In this document: positions 1 through 8,256 of the stretch, piece by piece
Position numbering within the stretch: position 1 is the stretch's first letter
Layout: each line of letters opens with the position of its first letter
NCBI RefSeq assembly: GCF_009184865.1
Contig: NZ_CP045096.1
Location: 5,704,001-5,768,000, forward strand
Length of the DNA: 64,000 nt
Origin: Streptomyces phaeolivaceus
GTDB lineage: Bacteria; Actinomycetota; Actinomycetes; Streptomycetales; Streptomycetaceae
Direction: 5' to 3'
Notes under the pieces: model-generated
Told to the model about the DNA's origin: nothing
What the model saw: only the letters and a program-made list of their open reading frames with translations
Database searches by the model: none
Made by a program: the position numbers and the translations under genes

Positions 1-414
1 CGGGTGGGCGCGGAGTCGCCGTACCGCTTCCCCGTGGCCTACGCGATGGGGGAGATGACCCAGACCCTGCGGGCCCGCGACGCCGATCCGGTCGTCACAC
101 TGTGGGGTCCCAAGGGCGGGGAGTGGGAGCGCCACGATCCGCCGGCCGCCGCCCCGCCGACCCCGCCGCCTCCACCGGCCGGGGAGGCCGGGGCGCCCGG
201 CGGTGCACCCAGCAGGTTCGAGGAGCGGCTGACCGACCGCCGACAACAGGTGCTGATGGCCGGCCTGGGCAAGGCGGGGCTCTACGACCTGGCGCCGGAC
301 GATCTCGCCGCCGTCCAGGCCGTCGTGGACGGACTCGACGAGACGGCGGTCCGCAGGATCGCCCACTGGCTCACGGTGGCGGGCGGTGACCGGGCGGGGG
401 CGTCGCAGGCATGA
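1..414 (+). CDS. Hypothetical protein, 5' end outside window
   Basis: The frame is open from the first base and ends with TGA at 412-414. A GTG at position 4 could be a start, but no ribosome binding site can be seen because the window begins there, so the gene is treated as 5'-partial. The 137 visible residues have a Pro/Ala-rich linker (about residues 48-72) followed by a short helical C-terminal domain rich in Asp, Leu and Val. I do not recognise the family. A strong hairpin follows 4 bases after the stop, supporting a real gene end. Confidence 0.6.
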   Translation, partial: RVGAESPYRFPVAYAMGEMTQTLRARDADPVVTLWGPKGGEWERHDPPAAAPPTPPPPPAGEAGAPGGAPSRFEERLTDRRQQVLMAGLGKAGLYDLAPDDLAAVQAVVDGLDETAVRRIAHWLTVAGGDRAGASQA

Positions 415-418
415 AAGG

Positions 419-458
419 GCCCGGTCGCTGGCGACGGGGGATGCACCAGCGACCGGGC
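419..458 (+). terminator. Hairpin terminator
   Basis: Perfect 13-bp stem (419-431 with 446-458, GCCCGGTCGCTGG and its complement) and a 14-base loop, directly after the stop codon of the first gene. There is no T tract, as is usual in Streptomyces. Confidence 0.7.
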
Positions 459-554
459 TATGGCCAAGGCTAACAAGGCTGCTGGCAGGACGGGAGCCGA
501 CTGCTCGACTGCGTTGACGAGTTGTGATCGGGATCACGTGGGGTGGGCGATCGC

Positions 555-717
555 CCAAACGTTTGTTAGATGGCGTCCAAACGTTTGTTAGGTCACGTCC
601 AAACGTTTGTCAGGCGCCGCCCAAACGTTTGTCAGGCAGCCCAAACGTTAGTTAGGCAGCCCAAACGTTAGTTAGGCGACCCAAACGTTTGTTAGGCGCC
701 GCCCAAACGTTTGTCAG
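555..717. repeat. Eight phased copies of CCAAACGTTTGTTAG
   Basis: Copies start at 555, 577, 599, 621, 641, 661, 681 and 703, so the period is 22, 22, 22, 20, 20, 20 and 22 bases, about two helical turns. The centre CAAACGTTTG is a perfect 10-bp palindrome; copies 5 and 6 carry CAAACGTTAG. The last copy ends two bases before the reverse-strand stop codon of the nSTAND gene. Such phasing suggests cooperative binding by one DNA-binding protein. Spacers of 5-7 bases exclude a CRISPR array. Function is unknown. Confidence 0.85.
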
Positions 718-718
718 G

Positions 719-3700
719 TCAGCCCCCCGCGCACGGCGGCTCGTACGACAGCCGAGGCAGGTACTCCTCCCACTTGTCCCGGGTGAGAACCCCGCGTGTC
801 GTCGAGCAGATCCGCCGTACGGCGTCGTCCACGTCCAGATTCCACAGCCGTACGGTGTCGGCGCCGCTGGACACCCCGAGCATGTGGCTGTCGGGGCTGA
901 AGGACAGGAACTGGCCGGTCTTGGCGTTGGGGCTCATCGCCTGGCCGATGGGGGAGGCGTCGGCGGGGCGGGCGACGTCCCAGAGGTGGACGGTGCTGTC
1001 GTTGCCGCCGCTGGCCAGGGTCCGGCCGTCCGGGCTGAAGGTCAGCGACACGACCGCCTCGGTGTGGCCGACGAGCGGGGAGCCCAGCCGGGTCGCCGCG
1101 CCGGGGTCGGAGACGTCCCAGAGCCGTACGGTGTCGTCGCCGCCCCCGCTGGCCAGGGTCTCGCCGTCGGGGCTGTAGACGAGGTCGCTGACCGCGCCCC
1201 GGTGCGCGGTGAGGGGCTTGCCGAGCCGGGTGGACCGGGCCGGGTCGGCCACGTTCCACAGCCGGATCGTGCCGTCCGCGCTGCCGCTGGCGAGCGTACG
1301 GCCGTCGGGACCGAACGCCAGGGCGAGGATGTAGCCCTTGTGGCCGGTGAGGCGCTTGCCGAGCGGGACGACGCGGGACGGGTCGCGGACGTCCCACAGC
1401 TGGACGTCGTGGTCGCCGTAGGAGGTGGCGAGGACCCGCCCGTCGGGGCTGTAGGCCTGCGCGTCGGTGTATCGGATCCGCAGCGCCAGGGGCGATCCCC
1501 GCAGGACCGGGCGGGCCGGGTCGCTGACGTCCCACATGTACAGCGCCCGGTTTCCGGCCACGATCGAGAGCGTGCGGCCGTCGGGTGAGAACGACAGGGA
1601 GCGATTGCCGCCGTCCATGAGCGTGAACGCCTTGCCCAGCAGCACCGGACGGCCGGGCTCCGCCACGTTCCACAGCCGGATCCGGCCGTCGCGCCCGGCC
1701 GTGGCCAGCACCCGCCCGTCCGGCCGGAACACGCCGTTCCTGCCGACCATGTCCGAGGTCGGCACCGACCACAGCCGGACCTTGCTGTCCCCGCTCCCGG
1801 TGGCGAGGTTCCGGCCGTCCGGGCTGAAACCCAGGGCGAACATCTCCCCGCTGGCCCCGGAGAGAGGCTCACCGACCTGCGACGGATACGCCGGGTCGTC
1901 GACGTTCCACAGACTCGCCGTGCTGTCCGCGCTGGCGGCGGCGAGCAGCTTCCCGTCGGGGCTGAACGCCACGGACCAGATGGGGCCGGTGTGCCCGGTG
2001 AGCGGCGCCCCCAGCGCGCTCGCCCGCCGTGGCTCGGCCACGTCCCAGAGCCGGACCGTGTTGTCCGAACTGCCGCTGGCCAGCGTCCTCCCGTCCGGGC
2101 TGAAGGCCAGCGAGTGGACCAGGCTCGTATGGCCCTTGAGCACGGTGCCGAGGGGTGCGGGATCGCGTGGATCGGCAACGTCCCACAGCCTGATGGTGTT
2201 GTCGTCGCCCCCGGTGGCCAGCGTCCTCCCGTCCGGGCTGAACGCGACGGCGCGCACGGGGGCGCTGTGCCCGGTGAGCGGAGCGCCGAGCGCCGTCGCG
2301 TGCGCCGGTTCGCTCATGTCCCACAGCCGTACGGTCCGGTCCTCGCCCACGGACACCAGCGTCTTCCCGTCGGGGCTGAAGGCGATCAGGAAGATGGTCC
2401 CGTCGTGCCCGGTCAGCGGCGTGCCCAGCTTCCGGGGCGCGCGCGGATCGCGGACGTCCCACAGCCGGATCGTGCCGTCGTCGCCGGCGCTGGCGAGCGT
2501 GCGGCCGTCCGGTGCGAAGACCGCGCTGCTCACCCAACTGCCGTGCCCGGTGAGGGGTTTGCCCAGGACCTCGGGCCGGGACGGGTCCGCCACGTCCCAC
2601 AGCCGTACGGTCCGGTCGTAGCTGGCGGTGGCCAGATACTTCCCGTCGGGGCTGAACGAGGTGAGGTAGACGGCGCCGCCGTGGCCGAGCGCCGGGGTGG
2701 CCAGGGGCGCGTTGACGATCGAGACGAGCCGGTTGTCGGTGCCCTCGTCGTCGGGCCGCAGATCGTGCGCCACCAGGTCGAGTTGGGCGGAGAGCGAGGG
2801 ATCCGAGTACTGCACGCGATCCGCCTGCGCGACCACCTGTTCGAAGACCGCGTCGTTGCGCTGCTGCCAGGCCACCACCGCCGAACCCACGGCCACCAGC
2901 GCGAACGCCACCAGCGCCGCCACCGCGCTCCGCCTGATCCGGACCGTACGCCGGCGCAGGCGCACCGAGGCGGCCAGGAACTCCACCGCGCTCCGGGTCA
3001 GGAAGGTGTCCCCGGCGTCCTTGGTGGCCTTCGCCCAGCCGTGTGCCTGTTCGAGCCGCGAGCCCCGGTAGAGGAGCGAGGAGTCGCGTTCGGAGTCCTC
3101 CCAGGCGCGGCCGTCCTCCTCCAGGCGCTGGCGGAGGAGGTGGTCGTTGCGGCCCTCGTCGATCCATCCCCGCAGCCGGGGCCAGGCGTGCAGCAGCGCC
3201 TCATGGGTGATCTCCACGGTCTCCGCGTCGAGCGTCAGCAGCCGGGCGCGGGCCATCGCCTCCAGCGACTCCTCGGTCTTCACCGGGTCCGCCGACCCGT
3301 CCGCGAGCTGCCGGCGGGTGCCCCGGCGCCGGGTGGCCTGGGTGTCCTCGTTCAGCCGGACCAGCCGCAGCAGCACCAGGCGCGCGGCGGTACGGGCCGC
3401 CGGGTCCAGCCCCGACCAGGCCCGCTCGGCGGTCGCCGCCACCGCGCCCTGGATACCGCCCGCCGCCCGATAGCCGGCCACCGTCAGCCGCCCCGCCTTG
3501 CGCCGCTGCCAGGTCACCAGCAGGGCGTGCGACAGCAGGGGGAGCACGCCCGCGTCGTGCGCCCCGCGCGGACCGTCCGCGCTCACCTCCCGCACGATCA
3601 GCTCCGCGAGCCCCGGTTCCAGCTCCAGGCCCACGGCCTTGGCGGGACCGGTCACCGCCTCCCGCAGCTCCGCCGTCGTCAACGGGCCCAGCACCATGTG

Positions 3701-4984
3701 CCGGTGCTGCAACGCGTCCGCCAGCTCCGGATGCCCGAGGCACTGTTCGTAGAAGTCCGCCCGCACCCCGAGCACCACGACCACGGGCGCCGCCCCGCCC
3801 TCCGCCCCGGGGGTGCACGCCGCACTGAGCAACTGCACGAAGGTCCGCCGGTCGGCTTCGTCGGAGGAGAGGGTGAACGCTTCTTCGAACTGGTCGACGA
3901 TCAGGACGGGGCGGGTGGGGGTGTGGGGGGTGCTGGCGCCGGGCACGCCGGATGCGCCGGGGCTGTCGGGGGAGGGGGCGCCCTTGGATGAGGGCGTGCC
4001 CTTGGGGGTGGCGGAGGTGGCGTCGCCGTCGTCGTCGGCGCTCTCGCACCGCCGCGCCCATGCCGCCACGGCCTCCCGTACCGCCTCGGCGAACATCGGC
4101 GTTCCGGGCTCATCGGCGGCGGACACGACCCGCCCCAACTCCGGTATCCGCCGGGTCAGCTCCCCGACCGGATCGGCACCCGGTACGAGTCGCAGCACCT
4201 GCCCGGCCCGCCGCCCGCCCGCGGGCCCCGTACCCACGAGTCCCGGGCCTGCGTGCCCCGTACCCACGTGCCCCGGGCCTGCGGGCCCTGTCCCCGGGGG
4301 GCTGTCGTCGTCGCCGTCCAGTGCGCCGCCGCGCACCGCCGGCACCAGGCCCGCGTGCAAAAGGGAGGACTTCCCGGCGCCCGAGGCGCCCACCAGCATC
4401 ACGAGCCCGCCCGTGCGCCCCGCCGCGCGCAACAGCTCGACGAGCGCGCCGGTGCTCCGCTCCCGCCCGAAGAACCAGCGGGCGTCCTGCTGCCGGTACG
4501 AGGCCAGCCCCCGATAGGGGCAGACCCCGCCGGGCAGGGGCGAGCCCTCGCCGGGAGGCTGCTCGCCGCCCTGGGACTCGGCGCCGGTGGCCGCGCCCGT
4601 GGCCGTGCCGGAAGCGGAATCCGTGTCCGCCGGGCGCTCCCCGACGGGATCGGCGAGGGCCCGCTCCCACAGCCGCTGCCACTGGGCCATGTCGTACAGC
4701 CCCTTGGACACCGGCACGGGCCGCGCCCGCCGGGCCTCGGGGATCAGCACATGCAGTACGGCGGCGAGGGCGGCGAACTGCGCGGGCACGTTCCTGGCCC
4801 GCCGCCAGTCACTGATCCGCTGGGCGGACACCCGCACGGGCCGCCCGCGTTCATCGGTCCGCTGGAGCCGGACGACCGACTCGGAAACACTCTTGAGAGG
4901 TGGATTGCCCGCTTCCTTGTACAGCAACGCGAGACGTTCCGCGAAGGCCGTGCGTGCCCCTGAGCCGTGACTCAAGGCATCCAC
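719..4984 (-). CDS. nSTAND NTPase with C-terminal WD40 propeller
   Basis: The protein has 1421 residues. An N-terminal helix-turn-helix-like region (about 1-95) is followed by a Ser/Gly-rich linker, an nSTAND NTPase with a P-loop GASGAGKSS near residue 200 and a Walker B-like LIVDQFEE near 350, a single hydrophobic helix near 695-715, and about fourteen WD40 repeats with SFSPDGRTLA and VRLWDV signatures to the C-terminus. STAND proteins are ATP-driven signalling switches; the WD40 part senses a ligand and the N-terminal part passes on the signal. Actinobacterial members are often orphan sensors, and related STAND proteins act in phage defence (family knowledge). No dedicated effector domain such as nuclease or TIR is visible, so the output is unclear. 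The gene stands alone, and its 3' end abuts an eight-copy repeat array. Confidence 0.9.
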   Translation of the reverse strand: MDALSHGSGARTAFAERLALLYKEAGNPPLKSVSESVVRLQRTDERGRPVRVSAQRISDWRRARNVPAQFAALAAVLHVLIPEARRARPVPVSKGLYDMAQWQRLWERALADPVGERPADTDSASGTATGAATGAESQGGEQPPGEGSPLPGGVCPYRGLASYRQQDARWFFGRERSTGALVELLRAAGRTGGLVMLVGASGAGKSSLLHAGLVPAVRGGALDGDDDSPPGTGPAGPGHVGTGHAGPGLVGTGPAGGRRAGQVLRLVPGADPVGELTRRIPELGRVVSAADEPGTPMFAEAVREAVAAWARRCESADDDGDATSATPKGTPSSKGAPSPDSPGASGVPGASTPHTPTRPVLIVDQFEEAFTLSSDEADRRTFVQLLSAACTPGAEGGAAPVVVVLGVRADFYEQCLGHPELADALQHRHMVLGPLTTAELREAVTGPAKAVGLELEPGLAELIVREVSADGPRGAHDAGVLPLLSHALLVTWQRRKAGRLTVAGYRAAGGIQGAVAATAERAWSGLDPAARTAARLVLLRLVRLNEDTQATRRRGTRRQLADGSADPVKTEESLEAMARARLLTLDAETVEITHEALLHAWPRLRGWIDEGRNDHLLRQRLEEDGRAWEDSERDSSLLYRGSRLEQAHGWAKATKDAGDTFLTRSAVEFLAASVRLRRRTVRIRRSAVAALVAFALVAVGSAVVAWQQRNDAVFEQVVAQADRVQYSDPSLSAQLDLVAHDLRPDDEGTDNRLVSIVNAPLATPALGHGGAVYLTSFSPDGKYLATASYDRTVRLWDVADPSRPEVLGKPLTGHGSWVSSAVFAPDGRTLASAGDDGTIRLWDVRDPRAPRKLGTPLTGHDGTIFLIAFSPDGKTLVSVGEDRTVRLWDMSEPAHATALGAPLTGHSAPVRAVAFSPDGRTLATGGDDNTIRLWDVADPRDPAPLGTVLKGHTSLVHSLAFSPDGRTLASGSSDNTVRLWDVAEPRRASALGAPLTGHTGPIWSVAFSPDGKLLAAASADSTASLWNVDDPAYPSQVGEPLSGASGEMFALGFSPDGRNLATGSGDSKVRLWSVPTSDMVGRNGVFRPDGRVLATAGRDGRIRLWNVAEPGRPVLLGKAFTLMDGGNRSLSFSPDGRTLSIVAGNRALYMWDVSDPARPVLRGSPLALRIRYTDAQAYSPDGRVLATSYGDHDVQLWDVRDPSRVVPLGKRLTGHKGYILALAFGPDGRTLASGSADGTIRLWNVADPARSTRLGKPLTAHRGAVSDLVYSPDGETLASGGGDDTVRLWDVSDPGAATRLGSPLVGHTEAVVSLTFSPDGRTLASGGNDSTVHLWDVARPADASPIGQAMSPNAKTGQFLSFSPDSHMLGVSSGADTVRLWNLDVDDAVRRICSTTRGVLTRDKWEEYLPRLSYEPPCAGG

Positions 4985-5577
4985 CCCTTACCTTCCCCCG
5001 CTACCTGGACATCCGGACCGGAAAACTCACCTTATATGCCTGACCTGCGGAAACGCCGTCACCGGGCGACCGGACCCTCCTTCCCGTCACCCCCCGACTG
5101 GCAGGATCGGGCCCAGGCCGCCCCACACCGGTGCACAGGCCACCGGCGTAGCGCCCGCAAATCCGCCCCATCATGCCGCACACCCCCGGCGGGCCCCCGC
5201 GACGCCCCCACCCCCACGCACCTCCACACAGACCTCGATCCCTGTCCCCCTGACACGGATCGACACCCCCGCGACGTTCGGCACCGGTCCCCACGTGGGG
5301 AGGGACCGGTGCCGGACGAAGCGGGGTCCGGTACGTGGTCGGCGGGCGTGGATCCGCGCCCGCCGTGGTCAGGAATTCGTGATCGATTCGCCCGCACGCC
5401 CGCACGCCCGCACGCCTGTCGGCTCGCGTGGCCGCGTAGTGGCGTGGCCGGGCCCACCCCCGTGGAACCCGGCCACCCATCCGATCGGGTTGTCCGTCGT
5501 GGCCCCGGGTGTCGAAGGCGGCCGGTCAGAGTCGTGGAACACTCTGGTGTGCGGAACCCTCCGCAGAACGTACACCG
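4985..5577. other. Intergenic region without a convincing gene
   Basis: About 600 bases between the divergent nSTAND gene and the XRE gene. Reading frames here are arginine/proline-rich shadows without a ribosome binding site. The only structure seen is a short tandem repeat of CGCCCGCA at 5389-5412 (three copies plus part of a fourth). The promoter of the nSTAND gene must lie near 4985-5050 but no clear hexamers are visible. Confidence 0.5.
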
Positions 5578-5606
5578 TAGTTGTGGGCGACCGTCAACTA
5601 GAGTTG
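5578..5606 (+). promoter_or_regulatory. Overlapping inverted repeats upstream of XRE gene
   Basis: TAGTTG (5578-5583) pairs with CAACTA (5595-5600), and CAACT-AG-AGTTG forms a 10-bp inverted repeat at 5595-5606. These lie about 80 bases before the start of the XRE regulator and are a plausible autoregulatory operator. The TAGAGT within it could serve as a -10 box; no good -35 is seen. Confidence 0.4.
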
Positions 5607-5682
5607 TGCGTAAGCCACCGATTTCCGTGCTCTCACGCACCAGAGTGGACGCAGCGGCGATCATGACAAGGACGTACCGACC

Positions 5683-6138
5683 GTGACAGACGACGAGCCG
5701 CGCACCTTCGCGCAGTTGCTGGACCACCTCTTCCAAGAGGTCCACCCGGCAGGTCGCGGGCCCTACACGTACGCCGAGGTCGCCGAGGGCATCCGAGCCG
5801 CCTCGGGGGACGAGGGCAAGGGGCTCACCGCGAGCGCCATCCAGCAACTGCGTACGGGCGCCAAGAAGAACCCCACGAGGCACACCATCAAGGCTCTCGC
5901 CGATTTCTTCGGCGTGCCCGCCGGCTACTTCGTCGACGAGGAGGCCGCCCGGCGCACCCGGGCGGAGATCGCCGTACTCGCCGCGATGCGGGACCAGAAC
6001 GTCCGTACCGTCGCCCTGCGCGCCAACGGCCTGAGCGCGGAGACCCTCCAGATGGTGACAGCGGTGATCGAACAGGCCCGCATCCTGGAGGGCCTCCCCG
6101 GCGAGCCCCCGTCCCACGACCTCAACCTGGACGACTGA
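5683..6138 (+). CDS. XRE-family transcriptional regulator
   Basis: 151 residues. A helix-turn-helix domain covers about residues 10-85 (TYAEVAEGI, SASAIQQL-like recognition region and TIKALADFFGVPAGYF), followed by a short helical C-terminal part. It begins with GTG, preceded by AAGGA about 11 bases upstream. It is the first gene of a set with an ImmA/IrrE-like protein, a seven-helix membrane protein and a cytochrome P450, an arrangement seen often in Streptomyces (family knowledge). The paired-repeat site just upstream suggests autoregulation. In related XRE-ImmA pairs the metallopeptidase cleaves the repressor; whether that happens here is inference. Confidence 0.85.
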   Translation: MTDDEPRTFAQLLDHLFQEVHPAGRGPYTYAEVAEGIRAASGDEGKGLTASAIQQLRTGAKKNPTRHTIKALADFFGVPAGYFVDEEAARRTRAEIAVLAAMRDQNVRTVALRANGLSAETLQMVTAVIEQARILEGLPGEPPSHDLNLDD

Positions 6139-6262
6139 CGTCTGACGACTGACGACTGACGACTGACGTCTGACGTCTGACGACAGGAGGTCCGGCTGCC
6201 GCGCCGATCGCAGATCGCCGACCGATGATCGCCGACCGCAGATCGCCGACCGCCGACCGATG
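6135..6262. repeat. Two short tandem repeat tracts
   Basis: The first tract (6135-6185) repeats the 7-mer CTGACGA/CTGACGT seven times and begins at the stop codon of the XRE gene. The second (about 6213-6262) repeats GATCGCCGACCG with small variations. Both lie in the 300-base gap before the ImmA-like gene and look like slippage-generated minisatellites. Confidence 0.8.
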
Positions 6263-6439
6263 ATCGGCAACTCTCGATATTCGGCCATTCGGCCAGAGGA
6301 CAGAGATTCTCTTGGACCGGCCTGGGGATTCGCCTAAGCTTTCGAGCGATTCGGTGCCGGGGATTCCGGATCGCACTCCGGCCTTACGGGGTCACGCCAA
6401 GCCTTCGGCGGTCAGACCCGAGCAACGTCAGGACCGGGC

Positions 6440-6967
6440 ATGGACCTTGAGCGGTTACGCCGCGCGTGCGAGGCACGCGTGGACGCCCTTCGGCTCCCCC
6501 ACCGCTTCAACACCCGTGACCTCTGCGACGCCGTGGCGCAGATGCGCGGCCGTCCCATCGTCCTCAGACCTCTGAGCACACTCGGCGCGATCGACGCACC
6601 CTGCGGAATCCGCCTGGAGACCCCCGACGCCGACCTCCTCTTCTACGAGGAGGGGACATCGGCCCTGCACCAGAACCACATCCTGGCGCACGAGGTCAGC
6701 CACATCATCTGCGACCATCCCGGCACCCTGGAGCTGGACGCCGACGCCTTCCACGCCCTCGGCTTCAACCCCACGCTGGTCCAGCGGATGAACGGACGTA
6801 CGAGCTATTCCACGGACGACGAGCGCGAGGCCGAGATGATGGCCACCGTCATCCGCCAGCACATCTACCGAGGACGTGAACTGCCTCCCCGTGAGCCCGA
6901 GAAGGGCGCCGAGCGCTGGGAGGCCCTGTTCGCCAAACCCATCAGGAAGGGCCGTCGGCGCCGATGA
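6440..6967 (+). CDS. ImmA/IrrE-like zinc metallopeptidase domain protein
   Basis: 175 residues. The zinc-binding HExxH motif is HEVSH near residue 83, followed by an acidic residue-rich helix (DDEREAEMMATVI) that would supply the third ligand. Members of this family are proteases that cut partner XRE repressors, or degenerate regulatory versions. The upstream neighbour is an XRE repressor-like gene. The stop codon overlaps the start of the next gene by four bases (ATGA), so translation is coupled to the membrane protein. Confidence 0.85.
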   Translation: MDLERLRRACEARVDALRLPHRFNTRDLCDAVAQMRGRPIVLRPLSTLGAIDAPCGIRLETPDADLLFYEEGTSALHQNHILAHEVSHIICDHPGTLELDADAFHALGFNPTLVQRMNGRTSYSTDDEREAEMMATVIRQHIYRGRELPPREPEKGAERWEALFAKPIRKGRRRR

Positions 6968-8256
6968 TCGACCTCTTGTTCGCGGGCGTGGCCGTCGTGC
7001 TGCTCCTGGCCGCCGGATACTGGGTCCGCGGACGCGGCGGCCACCGGCCCACCGGCACCTGGGCCATGGCCGGGCTGCTCGTGTCGTTCGCTCTCGCCTT
7101 CGGCTCGTACGTCTCCGTCGTGGAGAACGCCGTCGAGAGCGTCGTCCCCGAGGTCGGGCGCCTGCTCAGCAATTCGTTCACGCTGGCCGCCGCGACCTCC
7201 GTGCTGGCGTTCATGCTCCAGCTCGATCTGGAACCGGCCGAGGCCGCCCGGCGCATCCGCCGCCGCGTGCTCTTCCTCGGTGTCTCCGTCGCCGCCATGA
7301 CGGTTCTCTTCACGGCCAGTCGGCTCAACGACGACTCACCGCAGCTGTACGCGCTCTATGTACTGATCTACATCACCTATCTCGGTGTCACGGCGAAGGA
7401 CTTCGGCAGACAGACCTGGAAACAGGCCGGCCACTCACGGCGCAGAAGCCAGCGCGTCGGACTGCGCGTCACCGCCGTCGGCTGCGCCTTCGCCCTGCTG
7501 TACGCCGCGTACAAGGTGTTCGGCCTGATCTCCATCGGGCTCGAACTGAACCTCCTGCCGCACGGCGTCCGTTGCTCGACGCCGGTCAGTCCCGTCCGCT
7601 GCGTGTTCAGCGTGACGGCACCGGCGCTGGCGGTCCTCCTCATCACCCTGGGGCTCACGCTGCCGGCGGTCGTCTGGCCGTTCAGCCAGTTCCTGCGCCG
7701 CAGATGGGAGGCGCGGTCGTTCACCGCGCTCGCCATCCTGTGGAAGGACATCACCGACGCGACCCCGGAAGTCGTCCTGACCTCACCGGGACCGCACGGC
7801 TCCGCCGCGTACTCCGAGGAACAACCCGCTGAGGACTCCGACTTCGTTCTCCACCGCCGGGTGATCGAGATCAACGACGGCGTGCTCGCGCTTCGCCCCC
7901 ACCGTTCCGCGCGCGTCCAGGGCAGCGCCGCGCGGGCCGTTGCCGCACGCGGCCTGGCAGGGACCCCGGAAGGCGACGCGATCGTGGAGGCCGCGATCCT
8001 GCGAGCGGCCGTCCACGCGAAGATGAGCGGGAGCGAACCGAGGACGCAGGCCGCACCACCGGCCTCCAGGACAGCCTCCCGAGCGGGTGACCTCCGGGCC
8101 GAGACCGAGTGGCTGCTCCTCGTCGCCGAGGCCTACGCGCAGAACGGGATCGCCCACGCGCCGACCGACCCCATCCCCTCGGCCCCCATCCCCTCGGCCC
8201 CCGACGAACCAGCCCTCGACGAACTGACACCCTCCGGAACGGACCCGCACGCGTGA
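6964..8256 (+). CDS. MAB_1171c-type (DUF6545) seven-helix membrane protein
   Basis: 430 residues. Seven hydrophobic segments occur in the first 270 residues (near 1-20, 30-50, 65-85, 95-115, 120-140, 165-185 and 215-240), followed by a long cytoplasmic tail rich in Ala, Pro and Glu. The pattern matches the MAB_1171c family of putative transporters or sensors found in actinobacteria, whose substrate is unknown. The ATG overlaps the ImmA-like gene by four bases and the stop overlaps the P450 start by four bases, so these genes form one translation-coupled operon. Confidence 0.8.
   Translation: MIDLLFAGVAVVLLLAAGYWVRGRGGHRPTGTWAMAGLLVSFALAFGSYVSVVENAVESVVPEVGRLLSNSFTLAAATSVLAFMLQLDLEPAEAARRIRRRVLFLGVSVAAMTVLFTASRLNDDSPQLYALYVLIYITYLGVTAKDFGRQTWKQAGHSRRRSQRVGLRVTAVGCAFALLYAAYKVFGLISIGLELNLLPHGVRCSTPVSPVRCVFSVTAPALAVLLITLGLTLPAVVWPFSQFLRRRWEARSFTALAILWKDITDATPEVVLTSPGPHGSAAYSEEQPAEDSDFVLHRRVIEINDGVLALRPHRSARVQGSAARAVAARGLAGTPEGDAIVEAAILRAAVHAKMSGSEPRTQAAPPASRTASRAGDLRAETEWLLLVAEAYAQNGIAHAPTDPIPSAPIPSAPDEPALDELTPSGTDPHA

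Noticed and set aside
555..717. CRISPR array
   Set aside because: Repeats are 15 bases with 5-7 base spacers; CRISPR spacers are about 30 bases or more, and no cas genes are present.
1991..3991. Long plus-strand open frame (666 codons) opposite the nSTAND gene
   Set aside because: It is a shadow of the WD40 repeats; repeated GxxPxVxAEG patterns mirror the minus-strand coding sequence and no ribosome binding site is present.
5001..5480. 159-codon minus-strand frame between nSTAND and XRE genes
   Set aside because: Arg/Gly/Pro-rich with no ribosome binding site or family features; a GC-driven random frame.
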